DNA of 64,000 nucleotides. Source: Desulfomicrobium sp. ZS1. Its GTDB lineage: Bacteria > Desulfobacterota > Desulfovibrionia > Desulfovibrionales > Desulfomicrobiaceae. Shown here one piece after another: positions 33,032 through 41,585 of the stretch (within the stretch, counting starts at the first letter, position 1; each line of letters opens with the position of its first letter). Below the pieces are notes generated by a model. The model worked only from the letters and a program-made list of their open reading frames with translations, was not told the DNA's origin and did no database searches. The stretch is from positions 1,488,001 through 1,552,000 of the forward strand of contig NZ_CP100351.1 in assembly GCF_024204645.1 (NCBI RefSeq), given 5' to 3'. A program made the position numbers and the translations under genes.

Positions 33032-33496
33032 ATGAACGTTTTGAAGACTTTTGCCCTGCTGCTCCTGCTTCTTTTTCCTTCCACCGCCATGTCCCAGGAC
33101 ATTCAGAAGGTGGGAGTGCAGGATTTCAAGAACATGGTCGAATCGAACCGGGGCAAGGTCCTGATCATCAATTTCTGGGCGACCTGGTGCTCTCCCTGCG
33201 TCAAGGAATTTCCGGGGCTCATGAACGTGCGCAAGGAATTCACGGAAGACGAACTGGCCATCATCGGAATTTCTATGGATTACGGCATGCGCCCGGTGGA
33301 AAATTTCGTCAAACTGAACAAAGTCAATTTTCCCATTGTGCTCGATGACGAATCCATAGGCTCCATGCTCGACATTAAGTCCATACCCCGTACCCTGATC
33401 TACAACCGCGCCGGAGAGAAGATCCTCGATCATCTTGGTTTCATTTCCGAAGAAAGCTTCAGGCATGTCGTGGAGCGGCTTCTGCAAATGCCATGA
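33032..33496 (+). CDS. TlpA/ResA-like exported thioredoxin
   Basis: This 154-residue periplasmic thiol-disulfide oxidoreductase has a signal peptide (residues 1 to about 21, cleavage near TAMSQ) and a thioredoxin active site FWATWCSPC (about residues 48-56), followed by the cis-proline region SIPRTLIYNRAGEKI. It is smaller than the membrane-anchored paralogue at 11199-11765. It overlaps the downstream DUF1992 gene by 4 bp. Confidence 0.87.
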   Translation: MNVLKTFALLLLLLFPSTAMSQDIQKVGVQDFKNMVESNRGKVLIINFWATWCSPCVKEFPGLMNVRKEFTEDELAIIGISMDYGMRPVENFVKLNKVNFPIVLDDESIGSMLDIKSIPRTLIYNRAGEKILDHLGFISEESFRHVVERLLQMP

Positions 33497-33867
33497 ACGT
33501 CCTCGCCGAACTGGCCGAAAGAGCGATCCGTGAGGCTCAGGAACGTGGCGAATTCGAAGGCTTGAACGGCCAGGGCCACCCCCTGCCGGAGTCCTGCGAT
33601 CCGTTCATGCCCGAAACACTGCGCATGGCCTACAAGGTGCTCAAGAATGCCGGCTACATCCCCAAGGAAGTAGAGGACCAGCGCGAAATCCGCTCCCTGA
33701 TCGAATGCCTCGAACAGGAAACGGACGAGTCCCGAAAGATGCGCCAGATACAAAAAGTCCAGCTCTTCATCATCCGGGCCAAAATGGAGCACGGCGGTTT
33801 GCTGCAGGAAGAAAACGAAAAATATTTCCGGAAAGTCGTGGCCCGCGTCACGCTCAACAAAGCCTGA
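33493..33867 (+). CDS. DUF1992 (DnaJC28 conserved domain) protein
   Basis: This 124-residue protein has the DUF1992 pattern: LAERAIREAQERGEFEGL, then GHPLPES, MAYKVLKNAGYIPKEVE, and a long helical C-terminus. The domain is found in human DnaJC28 and in many bacterial stand-alone proteins; its function is unknown and no J-domain is present. It is coupled to the thioredoxin gene by an ATGA overlap and lies 6 bp before the transglycosylase gene. Confidence 0.85.
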   Translation: MNVLAELAERAIREAQERGEFEGLNGQGHPLPESCDPFMPETLRMAYKVLKNAGYIPKEVEDQREIRSLIECLEQETDESRKMRQIQKVQLFIIRAKMEHGGLLQEENEKYFRKVVARVTLNKA

Positions 33868-33873
33868 GATTCC

Positions 33874-34926
33874 ATGAATAGAGAAAGACGTTCCCTTTTG
33901 AAGGCCGCTCTGGCCCCGCTTTTGCTGCCCTTTATGACCCGTGAAGCCCAGGCTTCGGTGCCGCTTTCGGGCATTTCCGAGATCCGAATCATCCAGACCA
34001 AGGACCCCGCACGCATTCTGGAGCGGGTTTCGGCTCCGGGATTCGCCCATTCCATGGCCCAGTCGACCCTGGCCTTCATCATTGAAAGCTATCCCAAAGG
34101 CAACCTGCCGGTCTGGAAGATGCCCTTGTCCGAGATCGACCTACACTCGCGCATTCCCGAGATCTGCACGCACGTGGTGCAAGGCGTGTTGCGCCACGCA
34201 TCCATTTACCCGGTGGACCCTTGCTGGATCATGGGGCAGATGATGGCCGAGTCCTTTTTTTACGAGTTCGCCGTGTCCTCGGCCCTGGCTGTGGGCCCCT
34301 GCCAATTCATTGCCGCCACGGCCAGGGGGTATGGTCTGGTCTGCGCTGACGAACACGGGCAGCCCGCAGGGTTTGCGCGGCGCGAAGACCTGGAGCCGGA
34401 ATTCGAACAGGCCGGAGCGTACCGTACCCAGATGCGGGCCCTGCGCAAGGAACAGCCGGAACTCTTTGGTAGCCCTGCCAAATTGCTACGCACCCTTGTA
34501 AACGCCCAGGCCGCAGGCAAACCCCTCAGCGCCGCCGGAACCTACGCCCTGGCCCTGGACCGCATGGATCTGCTGCAAGCCCAGTACGCAACGACGCGGG
34601 ACAATTGCCGCCTGTATCTCAGCGAGAACTTTAAGGATCGCTCCATTTTCGCACCTCAGGACGTGGCTTTTTTCGAAAAGTTCGACCAGCGTGTCCTCTA
34701 CCCGCACGCCATAAACGCCATGGTCAAAATGATGGCCGAGAACCTGCGCGCCCGCGGCGGCAACATCCTCGCGGCCACGGCCGGGTACAACGCCGGTCTT
34801 GGCAACACAGACTCCAAATATGGGGTCTATTCCGCCTATGGACGCATTCCCAATTTTGCCGAGACCGTGGAATACGTCAGCAGAATTCTTGTCAACCACC
34901 ACGAAATAAGCCGTCGCATCGCGTAG
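33874..34926 (+). CDS. Exported lytic transglycosylase-like protein
   Basis: This 350-residue protein has an N-terminal twin-arginine-like signal (RERRSLLKAALAPLLLP) and an SLT-type domain: the catalytic glutamate is probably in QMMAESFFYEF, followed by SALAVGPCQFIAATARGYGL and, near the C-terminus, AATAGYNAGLGN. These match soluble lytic transglycosylases that cleave murein glycan strands in the periplasm. Between the two SLT blocks is a long insert of about 150 residues rich in charged helices, making the domain unusually spread out. Confidence 0.8.
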   Translation: MNRERRSLLKAALAPLLLPFMTREAQASVPLSGISEIRIIQTKDPARILERVSAPGFAHSMAQSTLAFIIESYPKGNLPVWKMPLSEIDLHSRIPEICTHVVQGVLRHASIYPVDPCWIMGQMMAESFFYEFAVSSALAVGPCQFIAATARGYGLVCADEHGQPAGFARREDLEPEFEQAGAYRTQMRALRKEQPELFGSPAKLLRTLVNAQAAGKPLSAAGTYALALDRMDLLQAQYATTRDNCRLYLSENFKDRSIFAPQDVAFFEKFDQRVLYPHAINAMVKMMAENLRARGGNILAATAGYNAGLGNTDSKYGVYSAYGRIPNFAETVEYVSRILVNHHEISRRIA

Positions 34927-34935
34927 GAAACCGTT

Positions 34936-35208
34936 GTGAACCCTGCCAAAGTCCGACGCGACCGGCTCCTCGCCCTGACCGACCTGCCCAACATCGGCCC
35001 GGCCATGGCCCGTGATCTGCGTCTGCTCGGGTTCGAGCACCCCGGCCAAATCGCGGGCCAGGACCCTCAAGCCCTCTACGACCGCCTCTGCGAACTGACC
35101 GGAGCCCGCCAGGACCCCTGCGTGCTGGACGTCCTCGTGTCCGTGACCAGGTTCATGGACGGGGATGAGCCCAGGCCGTGGTGGTTCTATACGCCTGAGA
35201 GAAAATAG
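34936..35208 (+). CDS. Helix-hairpin-helix protein of the Cdd1/pathogenicity-locus family
   Basis: This 90-residue protein starts at GTG 34936 after TAGGAAACCGTT. It has a helix-hairpin-helix motif LPNIGPAMARDLRLLGFEHP and ends with VTRFMDGDEPRPWWFYTPERK, the pattern of the small Cdd1-like (PF11731) family. A DNA-related role is assumed from the HhH motif only. It is the last gene of the rightward run beginning at 33032. Confidence 0.85.
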   Translation: MNPAKVRRDRLLALTDLPNIGPAMARDLRLLGFEHPGQIAGQDPQALYDRLCELTGARQDPCVLDVLVSVTRFMDGDEPRPWWFYTPERK

Positions 35209-35258
35209 CGGCACGCGACGTTCTGCCCCTGCTCGAAGCCGACTGAATGTCAGTAAGC

Positions 35259-35371
35259 TGGATCCCCGCCTTCGCGGGGATGACGGCGAGGAAATGCGCA
35301 CGGTCTTCGCATGAATGGTTCTCCGCTATTCACCATATCACCACGTCATCCCCGCGAAGGCGGGGATCCAT
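35259..35371. repeat. REP-like inverted pair
   Basis: Unit 1 (35259-35285, TGGATCCCCGCCTTCGCGGG) and the opposed unit 2 (35344-35371, CGTCATCCCCGCGAAGGCGG) are nearly perfect complements. They are the best-kept copies of the family seen at 8971-9050. Confidence 0.85.
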
Positions 35372-35421
35372 GATTTTCTCCGACCTCTTCTTCCCGCCCT
35401 TTCTCAAAAACTCCGATCCGA

Positions 35422-35596
35422 GCCTTGCTGTCCGATCCGGGCGAGGCTCGTCGACTGTCTGACTGAGCCAGGCATCGTTCGTTTTCTCGTCGCCCATCGC
35501 CCGAAGCGACAGCCCCTGTTCGGAGAAGCGACGGGAAAATGGTACGAGGCCGGCGAAGGAGTTTCGACGTGCCTCGCCCGGATCGGACAGCAAGGC
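35422..35596. repeat. Structured repeat element, copy B
   Basis: Outer arms 35422-35454 and 35564-35596 are 33-nt inverted repeats with one mismatch. A nested 12-bp stem is TTTTCTCGTCGC (35482-35493) with GCGACGGGAAAA (35528-35539), one pair being G-U. The blocks beside the stems (35455-35479 and 35543-35563) match copy A at 3528-3696, while the stem sequences are unrelated to those of copy A. The family is not recognised. Confidence 0.75.
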
Positions 35597-35626
35597 GGCC
35601 GCACGAGCGCAAACATCTCAAAAGTC

Positions 35627-35672
35627 AACCACCCCTGCCCTTCGGGCACCCCTCCTTGGCAGGAGGGGAGTT
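35627..35672. repeat. Short double-hairpin intergenic repeat
   Basis: Two small hairpins occur back to back: CTGCCCTTCGGGCA and CCCCTCC-TTGGC-AGGAGGGG. This looks like a dispersed intergenic repeat unit and may also stop leftward transcription of the small frame beginning near 35841. Confidence 0.5.
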
Positions 35673-35679
35673 GGAGCGG

Positions 35680-35898
35680 CTACTGGCGAACCGTGAAGCT
35701 TTGTGCGTCAAAACCTTTCGCTTCGAACAGCAAGTCAAACGCACGAGCGCAATTCTTGATCAGCCATACCCGTCTCCCCGCGACAGGATAATATCCCAAT
35801 TCAACCGGGCATATTTCCCGCTTGACCGCCCGTTTTCCCATCAGATAATCGATTTTTTTGGCCTCTTCCTTGCTAATCTCATCACCCCTGCCTGAAAT
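35680..35898 (-). pseudogene. Possible short gene or gene fragment
   Basis: A minus-strand frame is open from 35898 to a TAG at 35682-35680 and reads like protein: DEISKEEAKKIDYLMGKRAV, then CPVELGYYPVAGRRVWLIKN and FDLLFEAKGFDAQSFTVRQ. The only ATG is at 35841 (53 residues, no ribosome site), and a TGA lies just upstream of the protein-like part. I do not recognise it. It may be the 3' remnant of a lost gene in this repeat-laden spacer (35209-36035). Confidence 0.35.
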
Positions 35899-35959
35899 TC
35901 AGACTGGGAAGCATAATTCTCTACATTTTTGTCATTAAAAGCCTTGTCGCTTTGGGAAA

Positions 35960-35979
35960 ATATGACATTTCTGTCATAT
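35960..35979. promoter_or_regulatory. Dyad operator upstream of glutamate synthase
   Basis: ATATGACA-TTTC-TGTCATAT is a perfect 8+8 dyad ending 57 bp before the ATG at 36036. A further half-site, TTGTCAT, lies about 30 bp upstream. It probably binds a dimeric regulator of the glutamate synthase operon; the regulator is unknown. Confidence 0.45.
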
Positions 35980-36035
35980 AGGCACTCACCCTCCGGGGCG
36001 ACGGGGATTGAACACTCATCAGGGAGTAGCGCGCT

Positions 36036-37166
36036 ATGTGTCGATTGTTTGCGCTGACCAGCAGCGACCCAGTCTCCCCCATGGATGCCATCCGGGCCTT
36101 GGATGTCATGCGCGAGGGGCACGACGGATCGGGAGTCGGCCTGTATTTGTCGGATCTGGGCGGCCCGTTCGAGTCCATGAAGGGTTGCCCCATCCTGTCG
36201 GGAATTTTCACCAACGCCGGTGTCGAACGCCTGGACGCCTTCATGAGCGGGCTAGGGTTCGCCCTCAAGTACGATCTCGCCATCACCCCCAAGGGGGCCA
36301 TGCCCACATGGACGCCCAAGCGGGAGCGCTATATCGTGCGGGCCTATGACATCCCTGCGACGTGGAAGGATCTGAGCGAAGATGAGAAGGGCCTCGGCTA
36401 CCTGAAGACCCGCCTTGAACTCAAGCACATGGGCCTCGCTAGCGAAGACATCACCGTTTTTTCCTTCTGGCCGGACACGGTCATGATAAAAGAGATCGGC
36501 GACCCGCTACAGGTCGGCGAGTATCTGGGGCTGGACCGGCCCGAGATCAAGAGCCGCCTTGTCCTGGCCCAGGGACGTCAGAACACCAATTACGCCATCA
36601 ATCTGTACGCCTGCCACCCCTTCTTCATCGAAGGCCTGAGCACCATGACCAACGGCGAGAACACGGCCTTCATCCCTATCCGTGATTATCTCGCCTCCCA
36701 GGGGATTCCCGGCTACGAGGGCTACAACTCCGATTCGGAAGTTTTCACACACATCCTGCACTTCACGATAAAGAAGCTGGGCCTGCCCTTTGAAGCCTAC
36801 AAGCACATCATCACGCCGCTCAAAGACCACGAGATGAAGGACCATCCGGATAAGGAATTTCTGTCCAAGCTGAAGCAGATCTGTCGCCGCCTCATCATCG
36901 ACGGCCCCAACTGCGTCATTGGCTGCCTGCCGGACAAGTCCATGTTCATGGTTCAGGACAGCAAGAAGCTGCGCCCCGGCGTGGTCGGCGGCCGCCCCGG
37001 CCTGTACGCGTTCTCTTCCGAGATCTGCGGCCTGGACCTGGCCATCCCCGACCGTGACAAGGCCCAGGATTTTCAACCCATGCATCTTGATTCGGCCATT
37101 GTCGGCCCGGACCGCCAGGAGATCAAAGTATGTCGGCAAACACAGCCATTAGCCCTTCCCAACTGA
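36036..37166 (+). CDS. Glutamate synthase, glutamine amidotransferase domain protein
   Basis: This 376-residue class II (Ntn) glutamine amidotransferase releases ammonia from glutamine. Cys2, exposed after Met removal in MCRLFALT, is the nucleophile, and later blocks include GRQNTNYAINLYACHPF, NGENTAF and GYEGYNSDSEVF. It corresponds to the separate first domain of archaeal-type glutamate synthase rather than the N-terminus of a 1500-residue GltB. It overlaps the synthase-domain gene by 37 bp. Confidence 0.88.
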   Translation: MCRLFALTSSDPVSPMDAIRALDVMREGHDGSGVGLYLSDLGGPFESMKGCPILSGIFTNAGVERLDAFMSGLGFALKYDLAITPKGAMPTWTPKRERYIVRAYDIPATWKDLSEDEKGLGYLKTRLELKHMGLASEDITVFSFWPDTVMIKEIGDPLQVGEYLGLDRPEIKSRLVLAQGRQNTNYAINLYACHPFFIEGLSTMTNGENTAFIPIRDYLASQGIPGYEGYNSDSEVFTHILHFTIKKLGLPFEAYKHIITPLKDHEMKDHPDKEFLSKLKQICRRLIIDGPNCVIGCLPDKSMFMVQDSKKLRPGVVGGRPGLYAFSSEICGLDLAIPDRDKAQDFQPMHLDSAIVGPDRQEIKVCRQTQPLALPN

Positions 37167-38764
37167 GCATCAAGGATCTGCCCTGGCAGATTGAATGGAA
37201 CAAGGACCGCTGCACCCTGTGCGGCCAGTGCTGCGCCGTGTGCCCCATGCAGTCGCTGGAACTCGGCACCTTCCGCAAGCGCACAATCAAGGTCCCGGCC
37301 GGGTTTAAGAACAAACCCGAGAACGAGCACTCCATTTATTACGGCATCCGTCAGCGCACGGCCCCGCATCAGGCCTGCGTGGGCTGCGGCACCTGCAGCA
37401 TGGTCTGTCCCAACGACGCCATCCTGCCCATGCACTCCGATGAAAAGGACAAGCTGCGCTACCATGTCAATCTTGGCGGCCAGCCGCGCACCCGTGGCGG
37501 GCGGCGCAACGACAATAATTCCCTGCTCGACCAGATCAAGTTCATCCGCATCTCCATGCTGACGGACCCGGCTCTGGATTCGGGCCGCCACGAGTTCGAT
37601 CTGCGCACCCTCATCGGGCGCATCCAGAGCCCCGCCGAAGGGCTGGCCACGGTCAAGGAGCACGGCTGGGCCCCGCCCGTGCGTGAGATCTACCCGCTCA
37701 TGATCGGCAGCATGTCGTTCGGCGCGCTTTCCCCCAACATGTGGGAAGGCCTGCAGATGGGAGTGGCGTACCTGAACGAAGAACTGGGCATGCCGGTTCG
37801 CATGTGCACCGGCGAGGGCGGCTGTCCGCCGCGCCTACTCAGATCGCGTTTTATCAAATATGTCATATTGCAAATCGCCTCGGGCTATTTCGGCTGGGAC
37901 GAGATCATCCACGCCATCCCGCAGATGAAGGAAGACCCCTGCGCCATCGAGATCAAGTACGGCCAGGGCGCCAAGCCCGGCGACGGCGGCCTCCTCATGT
38001 GGCACAAGGTCAACAAGCTCATCGCGGCCATTCGCGGCGTTCCTCCGGGAGTGAGCCTGCCGAGCCCCCCCACGCATCAGACCCAGTACTCCATCGAGGA
38101 ATCCGTGGCCAAGATGATCCAGTCCATGTCCATGGCCTGGGGCTTCCGCGTGCCCGTGTATCCCAAGATCTCGGCCACGACCACGACCAACGCCGTGCTG
38201 AACAACCTCTGCCGCAACCCCTACGCGGCGGGCCTTGCCGTTGACGGCGAAGACGGCGGTACGGGCGCGGCCTACAACGTGTCCATGAACCACATGGGCA
38301 GCCCCATCGCCTCCAACATCCGCGATGCCTACCTGACCCTGTGCAAGATCGGCAAACAGAACGAGGTTCCGCTCATCGCGGGCGGCGGCATCGGCAAGAA
38401 CGGCAATCTGGCCGCCAACGCGGCCTCGCTGATCATGCTCGGGGCCTCGGCCGTGCAGATCGGCAAATACGCCATGCAGGCCGCGGCCGGATGCGTAGGC
38501 TCGGAATCGGACCGCTGCAACGTGTGCAACATCGGCGTCTGCCCCAAGGGCATCACCTCCCAGGACCCGCGCATCTACCGCAGGCTCGATCCGGAAAAGG
38601 TGGCCGAGAGGCTGGTCGAACTCTACGTCAGCTTCGACATGGAAATGAAGAAGATCTTCGCCCCCCTGGGCAGGTCCACGTCCCTGCCCATCGGCATGTC
38701 CGACGCGCTGGGGATCGCCGACAAGAACGCGGCGGACAGACTGGCCATCAAATACGTGGTCTGA
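37130..38764 (+). CDS. gltB: Glutamate synthase FMN/central domain with N-terminal ferredoxin clusters
   Basis: This 544-residue protein begins with two 4Fe-4S clusters (CTLCGQCCAVCPMQS and CVGCGTCSMVCPNDA, residues about 28-95) and continues with the glutamate synthase FMN barrel: GSMSFGALSPNMWEGLQMG, GEGGCPPRLLRSRF, GQGAKPGDGGLL, DGEDGGTGAAY and a cysteine cluster CVGSESDRCNVCNIGVCP. It makes glutamate from 2-oxoglutarate and ammonia using FMN. The front-end ferredoxin module suggests electrons may come from ferredoxin as well as from the FAD subunit. Confidence 0.9.
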   Translation: MSANTAISPSQLSIKDLPWQIEWNKDRCTLCGQCCAVCPMQSLELGTFRKRTIKVPAGFKNKPENEHSIYYGIRQRTAPHQACVGCGTCSMVCPNDAILPMHSDEKDKLRYHVNLGGQPRTRGGRRNDNNSLLDQIKFIRISMLTDPALDSGRHEFDLRTLIGRIQSPAEGLATVKEHGWAPPVREIYPLMIGSMSFGALSPNMWEGLQMGVAYLNEELGMPVRMCTGEGGCPPRLLRSRFIKYVILQIASGYFGWDEIIHAIPQMKEDPCAIEIKYGQGAKPGDGGLLMWHKVNKLIAAIRGVPPGVSLPSPPTHQTQYSIEESVAKMIQSMSMAWGFRVPVYPKISATTTTNAVLNNLCRNPYAAGLAVDGEDGGTGAAYNVSMNHMGSPIASNIRDAYLTLCKIGKQNEVPLIAGGGIGKNGNLAANAASLIMLGASAVQIGKYAMQAAAGCVGSESDRCNVCNIGVCPKGITSQDPRIYRRLDPEKVAERLVELYVSFDMEMKKIFAPLGRSTSLPIGMSDALGIADKNAADRLAIKYVV

Positions 38765-38776
38765 TGAGGGAAAGAC

Positions 38777-41161
38777 ATGCAAAGCACCATACATATTGAC
38801 GGAAAGGAAAACGGCGTGCGCCTGGAGTCGCGCATCCTGGAGGAACGCATCCAGGACGCGGTCAAGGCCGGAGCCAGGGAGCTGACAGTCGACGCCTGCG
38901 GTCAGCACGGCATCGGCGGGCGGCTCTGGGTCTCCAAGGCGGAAGCGGTCACGGTCAAGGTCATCGGCGCGCCCGGACAGCGTCTGGGTTCCCAGGGTTT
39001 CCCCGGCACGACCATCGAAGTCATGGGGCCGGGTTCCGACGACATCGGCTGGCTGAACGCCGGAGCCGAAATCATCGTCCACGGCAACGCGGGCAACGGC
39101 ATCTGCAACGCCATGGCCCAGGGCAAGGTCTATGTCGGCGGCAACGTCGGCTCGCGCTGCATGACCATGACCAAGCAGAACCCGCGCTTCACGGCCCCGG
39201 AACTGTGGGTCCTGGGCGAAACGGGCGACTATTTCGCCGAGTTCATGGCCGGCGGCACGGCCGTGGTCTGCGGCGTGGACGCCCATGACCAGGCCAACGT
39301 CATGGGCTACCGCCCCTGCGTGGGCATGGTCGGCGGGCGCATCTTCTACCGTGGCCAGGAACAGGCCATCAGCAACGCCGATGCCAAGCACATGCCCATC
39401 GGCGACGAGGATTGGGCCTGGCTCCATGAAAACGTAAAGCAATACCTTCAAAAAATCGGCAAGTCCGACCTTTTCGACATCCTGGCCACCCGCGACCAAT
39501 GGCATCTGGTCACGGCCAAATCGCCCTATGAGAAGGTCATCCGGAAACGCAAGAACATGTCCGACTTCCGTTCCCAGGTCTGGGACATGGAGCTTGGACG
39601 CGGCGGATTGGTCGGCGACCTGACCTCCGTGGACCGCTCGCCCATTGGGCTCATCACCAGCGGGGAACTGCGCCGCTTTGTCCCGGTCTGGGAAAACTGC
39701 AAATACATGCCGCCCTGTCAGGCCAGCTGCCCATCGGGAATTCCGGTGCAAAAGCGCTGGCAGCTGGTGCGCGAAGGCCGCCTGGCCGAGGCCGTGGACC
39801 TGTCCCTGGAGTACACGCCCTTCCCGGCCACGGTCTGCGGATATCTGTGCCCCAACCTGTGCATGGAAGGATGCACGCGCGGCCTGGGGAACCTCAAACC
39901 CGTGGACGCCAAGATGCTCGGCAAGGAAGGCATCAACGCCCACCCGCCCATGCTGCCCCTGTCCTCGGACAAGAAGGTCGCGGTCATCGGCGGCGGCCCG
40001 GCCGGCATCTCCGTGGCCTGGCAGCTGCGCCTCAAGGGGCACAAGGCCTCGGTCTTCGACATGGACGAGAAGCTTGGCGGCAAGCTCCAGGCCTCCATTC
40101 CGGCCAACCGCATCCCGCCCGAAGTGCTGGCGGCGGAGCTGGACCGGGCGCGGGAGGTCATCCCCCATGTGCGCCTCGAAAAGAAGCTGACCCGCGACGA
40201 CTTCGAGGCCATCAAGAGCGATTACGACTTCATCGTCCTGGCCACCGGCGCCCAGCGTCCGCGCACCCTGCCCGTGCCCGGCAACGAACGTCTGACCACG
40301 GCCACGGACTTCCTCAAGGCCGCAAAGCACGGCGACGCCAAGGTCGGCGAGCGCGTGGTCATCATCGGCGCGGGCAACGTGGGCTGCGACGTGGCCACGG
40401 AAGCCGCCCGCCTGGGCGCGAAAAGCATGACGCTCATCGACGTGCAGAAGCCCATGAGCTTCGGCAAGGAACGTGAAGAGGCGGAAAAGGCCGGAGCCAA
40501 ATTCCTATGGCCCTGCTTCACCAAGGAGATCACAGCCGAAGGCGTGCTCTTGACCGACGGCCGCGTCATTCCCGGCGACACGGTCATCATCTCCATCGGC
40601 GACACTCCGGACCTGGAAGCCTTCCCGGAGAACATCGCCCGGGAGCGCGGCTTCATCACCGTCAACGACGTTAATCAGACCACGGACCCGCGCGTTTTCG
40701 CCATCGGCGATCTGGTCAAGCTGGGCCTCTTGACCCAGGCCATCGGCGACGGACGCCGCGCGGCCCAGACCATCGACGAGATCATCAGCGGCCGCCGCCC
40801 CCTCTCGGTCACGGCGGACATGCACGAAGAACTCAAGACGCGCATCGAGTACATGGACCCGGGTAATCACATGTCCGAGACCATTGACTACTCGCGCATG
40901 AATCTGGCCTACTTCGATCCGCGCCTGGGGCATTTCGACAGCCTGGACCAGTGCGCCGAGGAATGCTCGTCCTGCGGCGTGTGCCGCGACTGCGGCATCT
41001 GCGAGGCCATCTGCCCGCGCGGAGCCATAAGCCGTGAGGCCCTGCCGGACAATGAATTCGCCATGGTCTGCGACTCCGAGAAATGCATCGGCTGCGGCTT
41101 CTGCGCCGGAGCCTGCCCCTGCGGCATCTGGACGCTCATTCCGAATACGCCGCTGGAATAG
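38777..41161 (+). CDS. gltD: Glutamate synthase GXGXG domain fused to GltD-type FAD oxidoreductase and ferredoxin
   Basis: This 794-residue fusion has an N-terminal beta-helix GXGXG domain (about residues 1-240, for example GNGICNAMAQGKVYVGGNVG), normally the C-terminus of large GltB. The GltD part follows, with an iron-sulfur entry (CKYMPPCQASCPSGIPVQKR), FAD site VAVIGGGPAGISVAW and NAD(P) site VVIIGAGNVGCDVA. At the end are two 4Fe-4S clusters (CSSCGVCRDCGICEAICP and CIGCGFCAGACPCG). Together with the two upstream genes it completes a glutamate synthase. A terminator follows 20 bp after the stop. Confidence 0.9.
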   Translation: MQSTIHIDGKENGVRLESRILEERIQDAVKAGARELTVDACGQHGIGGRLWVSKAEAVTVKVIGAPGQRLGSQGFPGTTIEVMGPGSDDIGWLNAGAEIIVHGNAGNGICNAMAQGKVYVGGNVGSRCMTMTKQNPRFTAPELWVLGETGDYFAEFMAGGTAVVCGVDAHDQANVMGYRPCVGMVGGRIFYRGQEQAISNADAKHMPIGDEDWAWLHENVKQYLQKIGKSDLFDILATRDQWHLVTAKSPYEKVIRKRKNMSDFRSQVWDMELGRGGLVGDLTSVDRSPIGLITSGELRRFVPVWENCKYMPPCQASCPSGIPVQKRWQLVREGRLAEAVDLSLEYTPFPATVCGYLCPNLCMEGCTRGLGNLKPVDAKMLGKEGINAHPPMLPLSSDKKVAVIGGGPAGISVAWQLRLKGHKASVFDMDEKLGGKLQASIPANRIPPEVLAAELDRAREVIPHVRLEKKLTRDDFEAIKSDYDFIVLATGAQRPRTLPVPGNERLTTATDFLKAAKHGDAKVGERVVIIGAGNVGCDVATEAARLGAKSMTLIDVQKPMSFGKEREEAEKAGAKFLWPCFTKEITAEGVLLTDGRVIPGDTVIISIGDTPDLEAFPENIARERGFITVNDVNQTTDPRVFAIGDLVKLGLLTQAIGDGRRAAQTIDEIISGRRPLSVTADMHEELKTRIEYMDPGNHMSETIDYSRMNLAYFDPRLGHFDSLDQCAEECSSCGVCRDCGICEAICPRGAISREALPDNEFAMVCDSEKCIGCGFCAGACPCGIWTLIPNTPLE

Positions 41162-41181
41162 TGTTTGAAAAAAAGACAACT

Positions 41182-41211
41182 AAAAGGGGGAAGGCGACTT
41201 CCCCCTTTTTT
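41182..41211 (+). terminator. Terminator of the glutamate synthase operon
   Basis: AAAAGGGGGAAG-GCGA-CTTCCCCCTTTT with six T residues at the end forms a canonical intrinsic terminator. Confidence 0.92.
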
Positions 41212-41296
41212 GTTGCGATCTTTTTTCGACACCATTTCCGATACCAACATCGAGTTTCGACTGAGTCTTCTTCCACGCAACAGCACCAACGTCATC

Positions 41297-41324
41297 TTGA
41301 CATGATATCAAAAAATAATATCGT
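41297..41324 (+). promoter_or_regulatory. Promoter and operator of hicAB
   Basis: TTGACA (41297-41302) and TATCGT (41319-41324) are 16 bp apart. A GATAT...ATATC dyad (41304-41322) lies between and across the boxes, as expected for autoregulation by the HicB antitoxin. The region is AT-rich compared with its surroundings. Confidence 0.45.
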
Positions 41325-41330
41325 AAAACA

Positions 41331-41585
41331 ATGAAACGCAAACACGAATCCACTCTTCGCAGGATTTTTGACCATCCGACATCTGGCGGGATCAAATGGG
41401 CAGATATCGAGGCCTTGTTTGCGGAGCTGGGAGCGGAAATAGCGGAGCGTGAAGGTTCGCGCATCAGCGTGTTTCTTTTTGGAGAGATCAGAATCTTCCA
41501 TCGCCCGCATCCTTCGCCGGACACGGACAAGGGCGCGGTGGCAAGCATCAGGAAGTGGCTCGAAACGAATGGGGTGAAGCCATGA
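41331..41585 (+). CDS. hicA: HicA-family mRNA interferase toxin
   Basis: This 84-residue toxin has the double-stranded RNA-binding-like HicA fold: IKWADIEALFAELGAEIAER, SRISVFLFGEIRIFHRPHP with the family histidine, and DKGAVASIRKWLETNGV. It cleaves mRNA when free. It precedes its antitoxin (toxin first, usual for HicAB) with an ATGA overlap. The base composition of its leader is more AT-rich than flanking genes. Confidence 0.9.
   Translation: MKRKHESTLRRIFDHPTSGGIKWADIEALFAELGAEIAEREGSRISVFLFGEIRIFHRPHPSPDTDKGAVASIRKWLETNGVKP

Noticed and set aside
37835-40330. 831-codon open frame on the minus strand opposite the glutamate synthase genes
   Set aside because: It lies antisense to two well-conserved genes in high-GC DNA, has a low-complexity His/Gly/Asp-rich translation and crosses the boundary of both genes. 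It is a codon-bias shadow.
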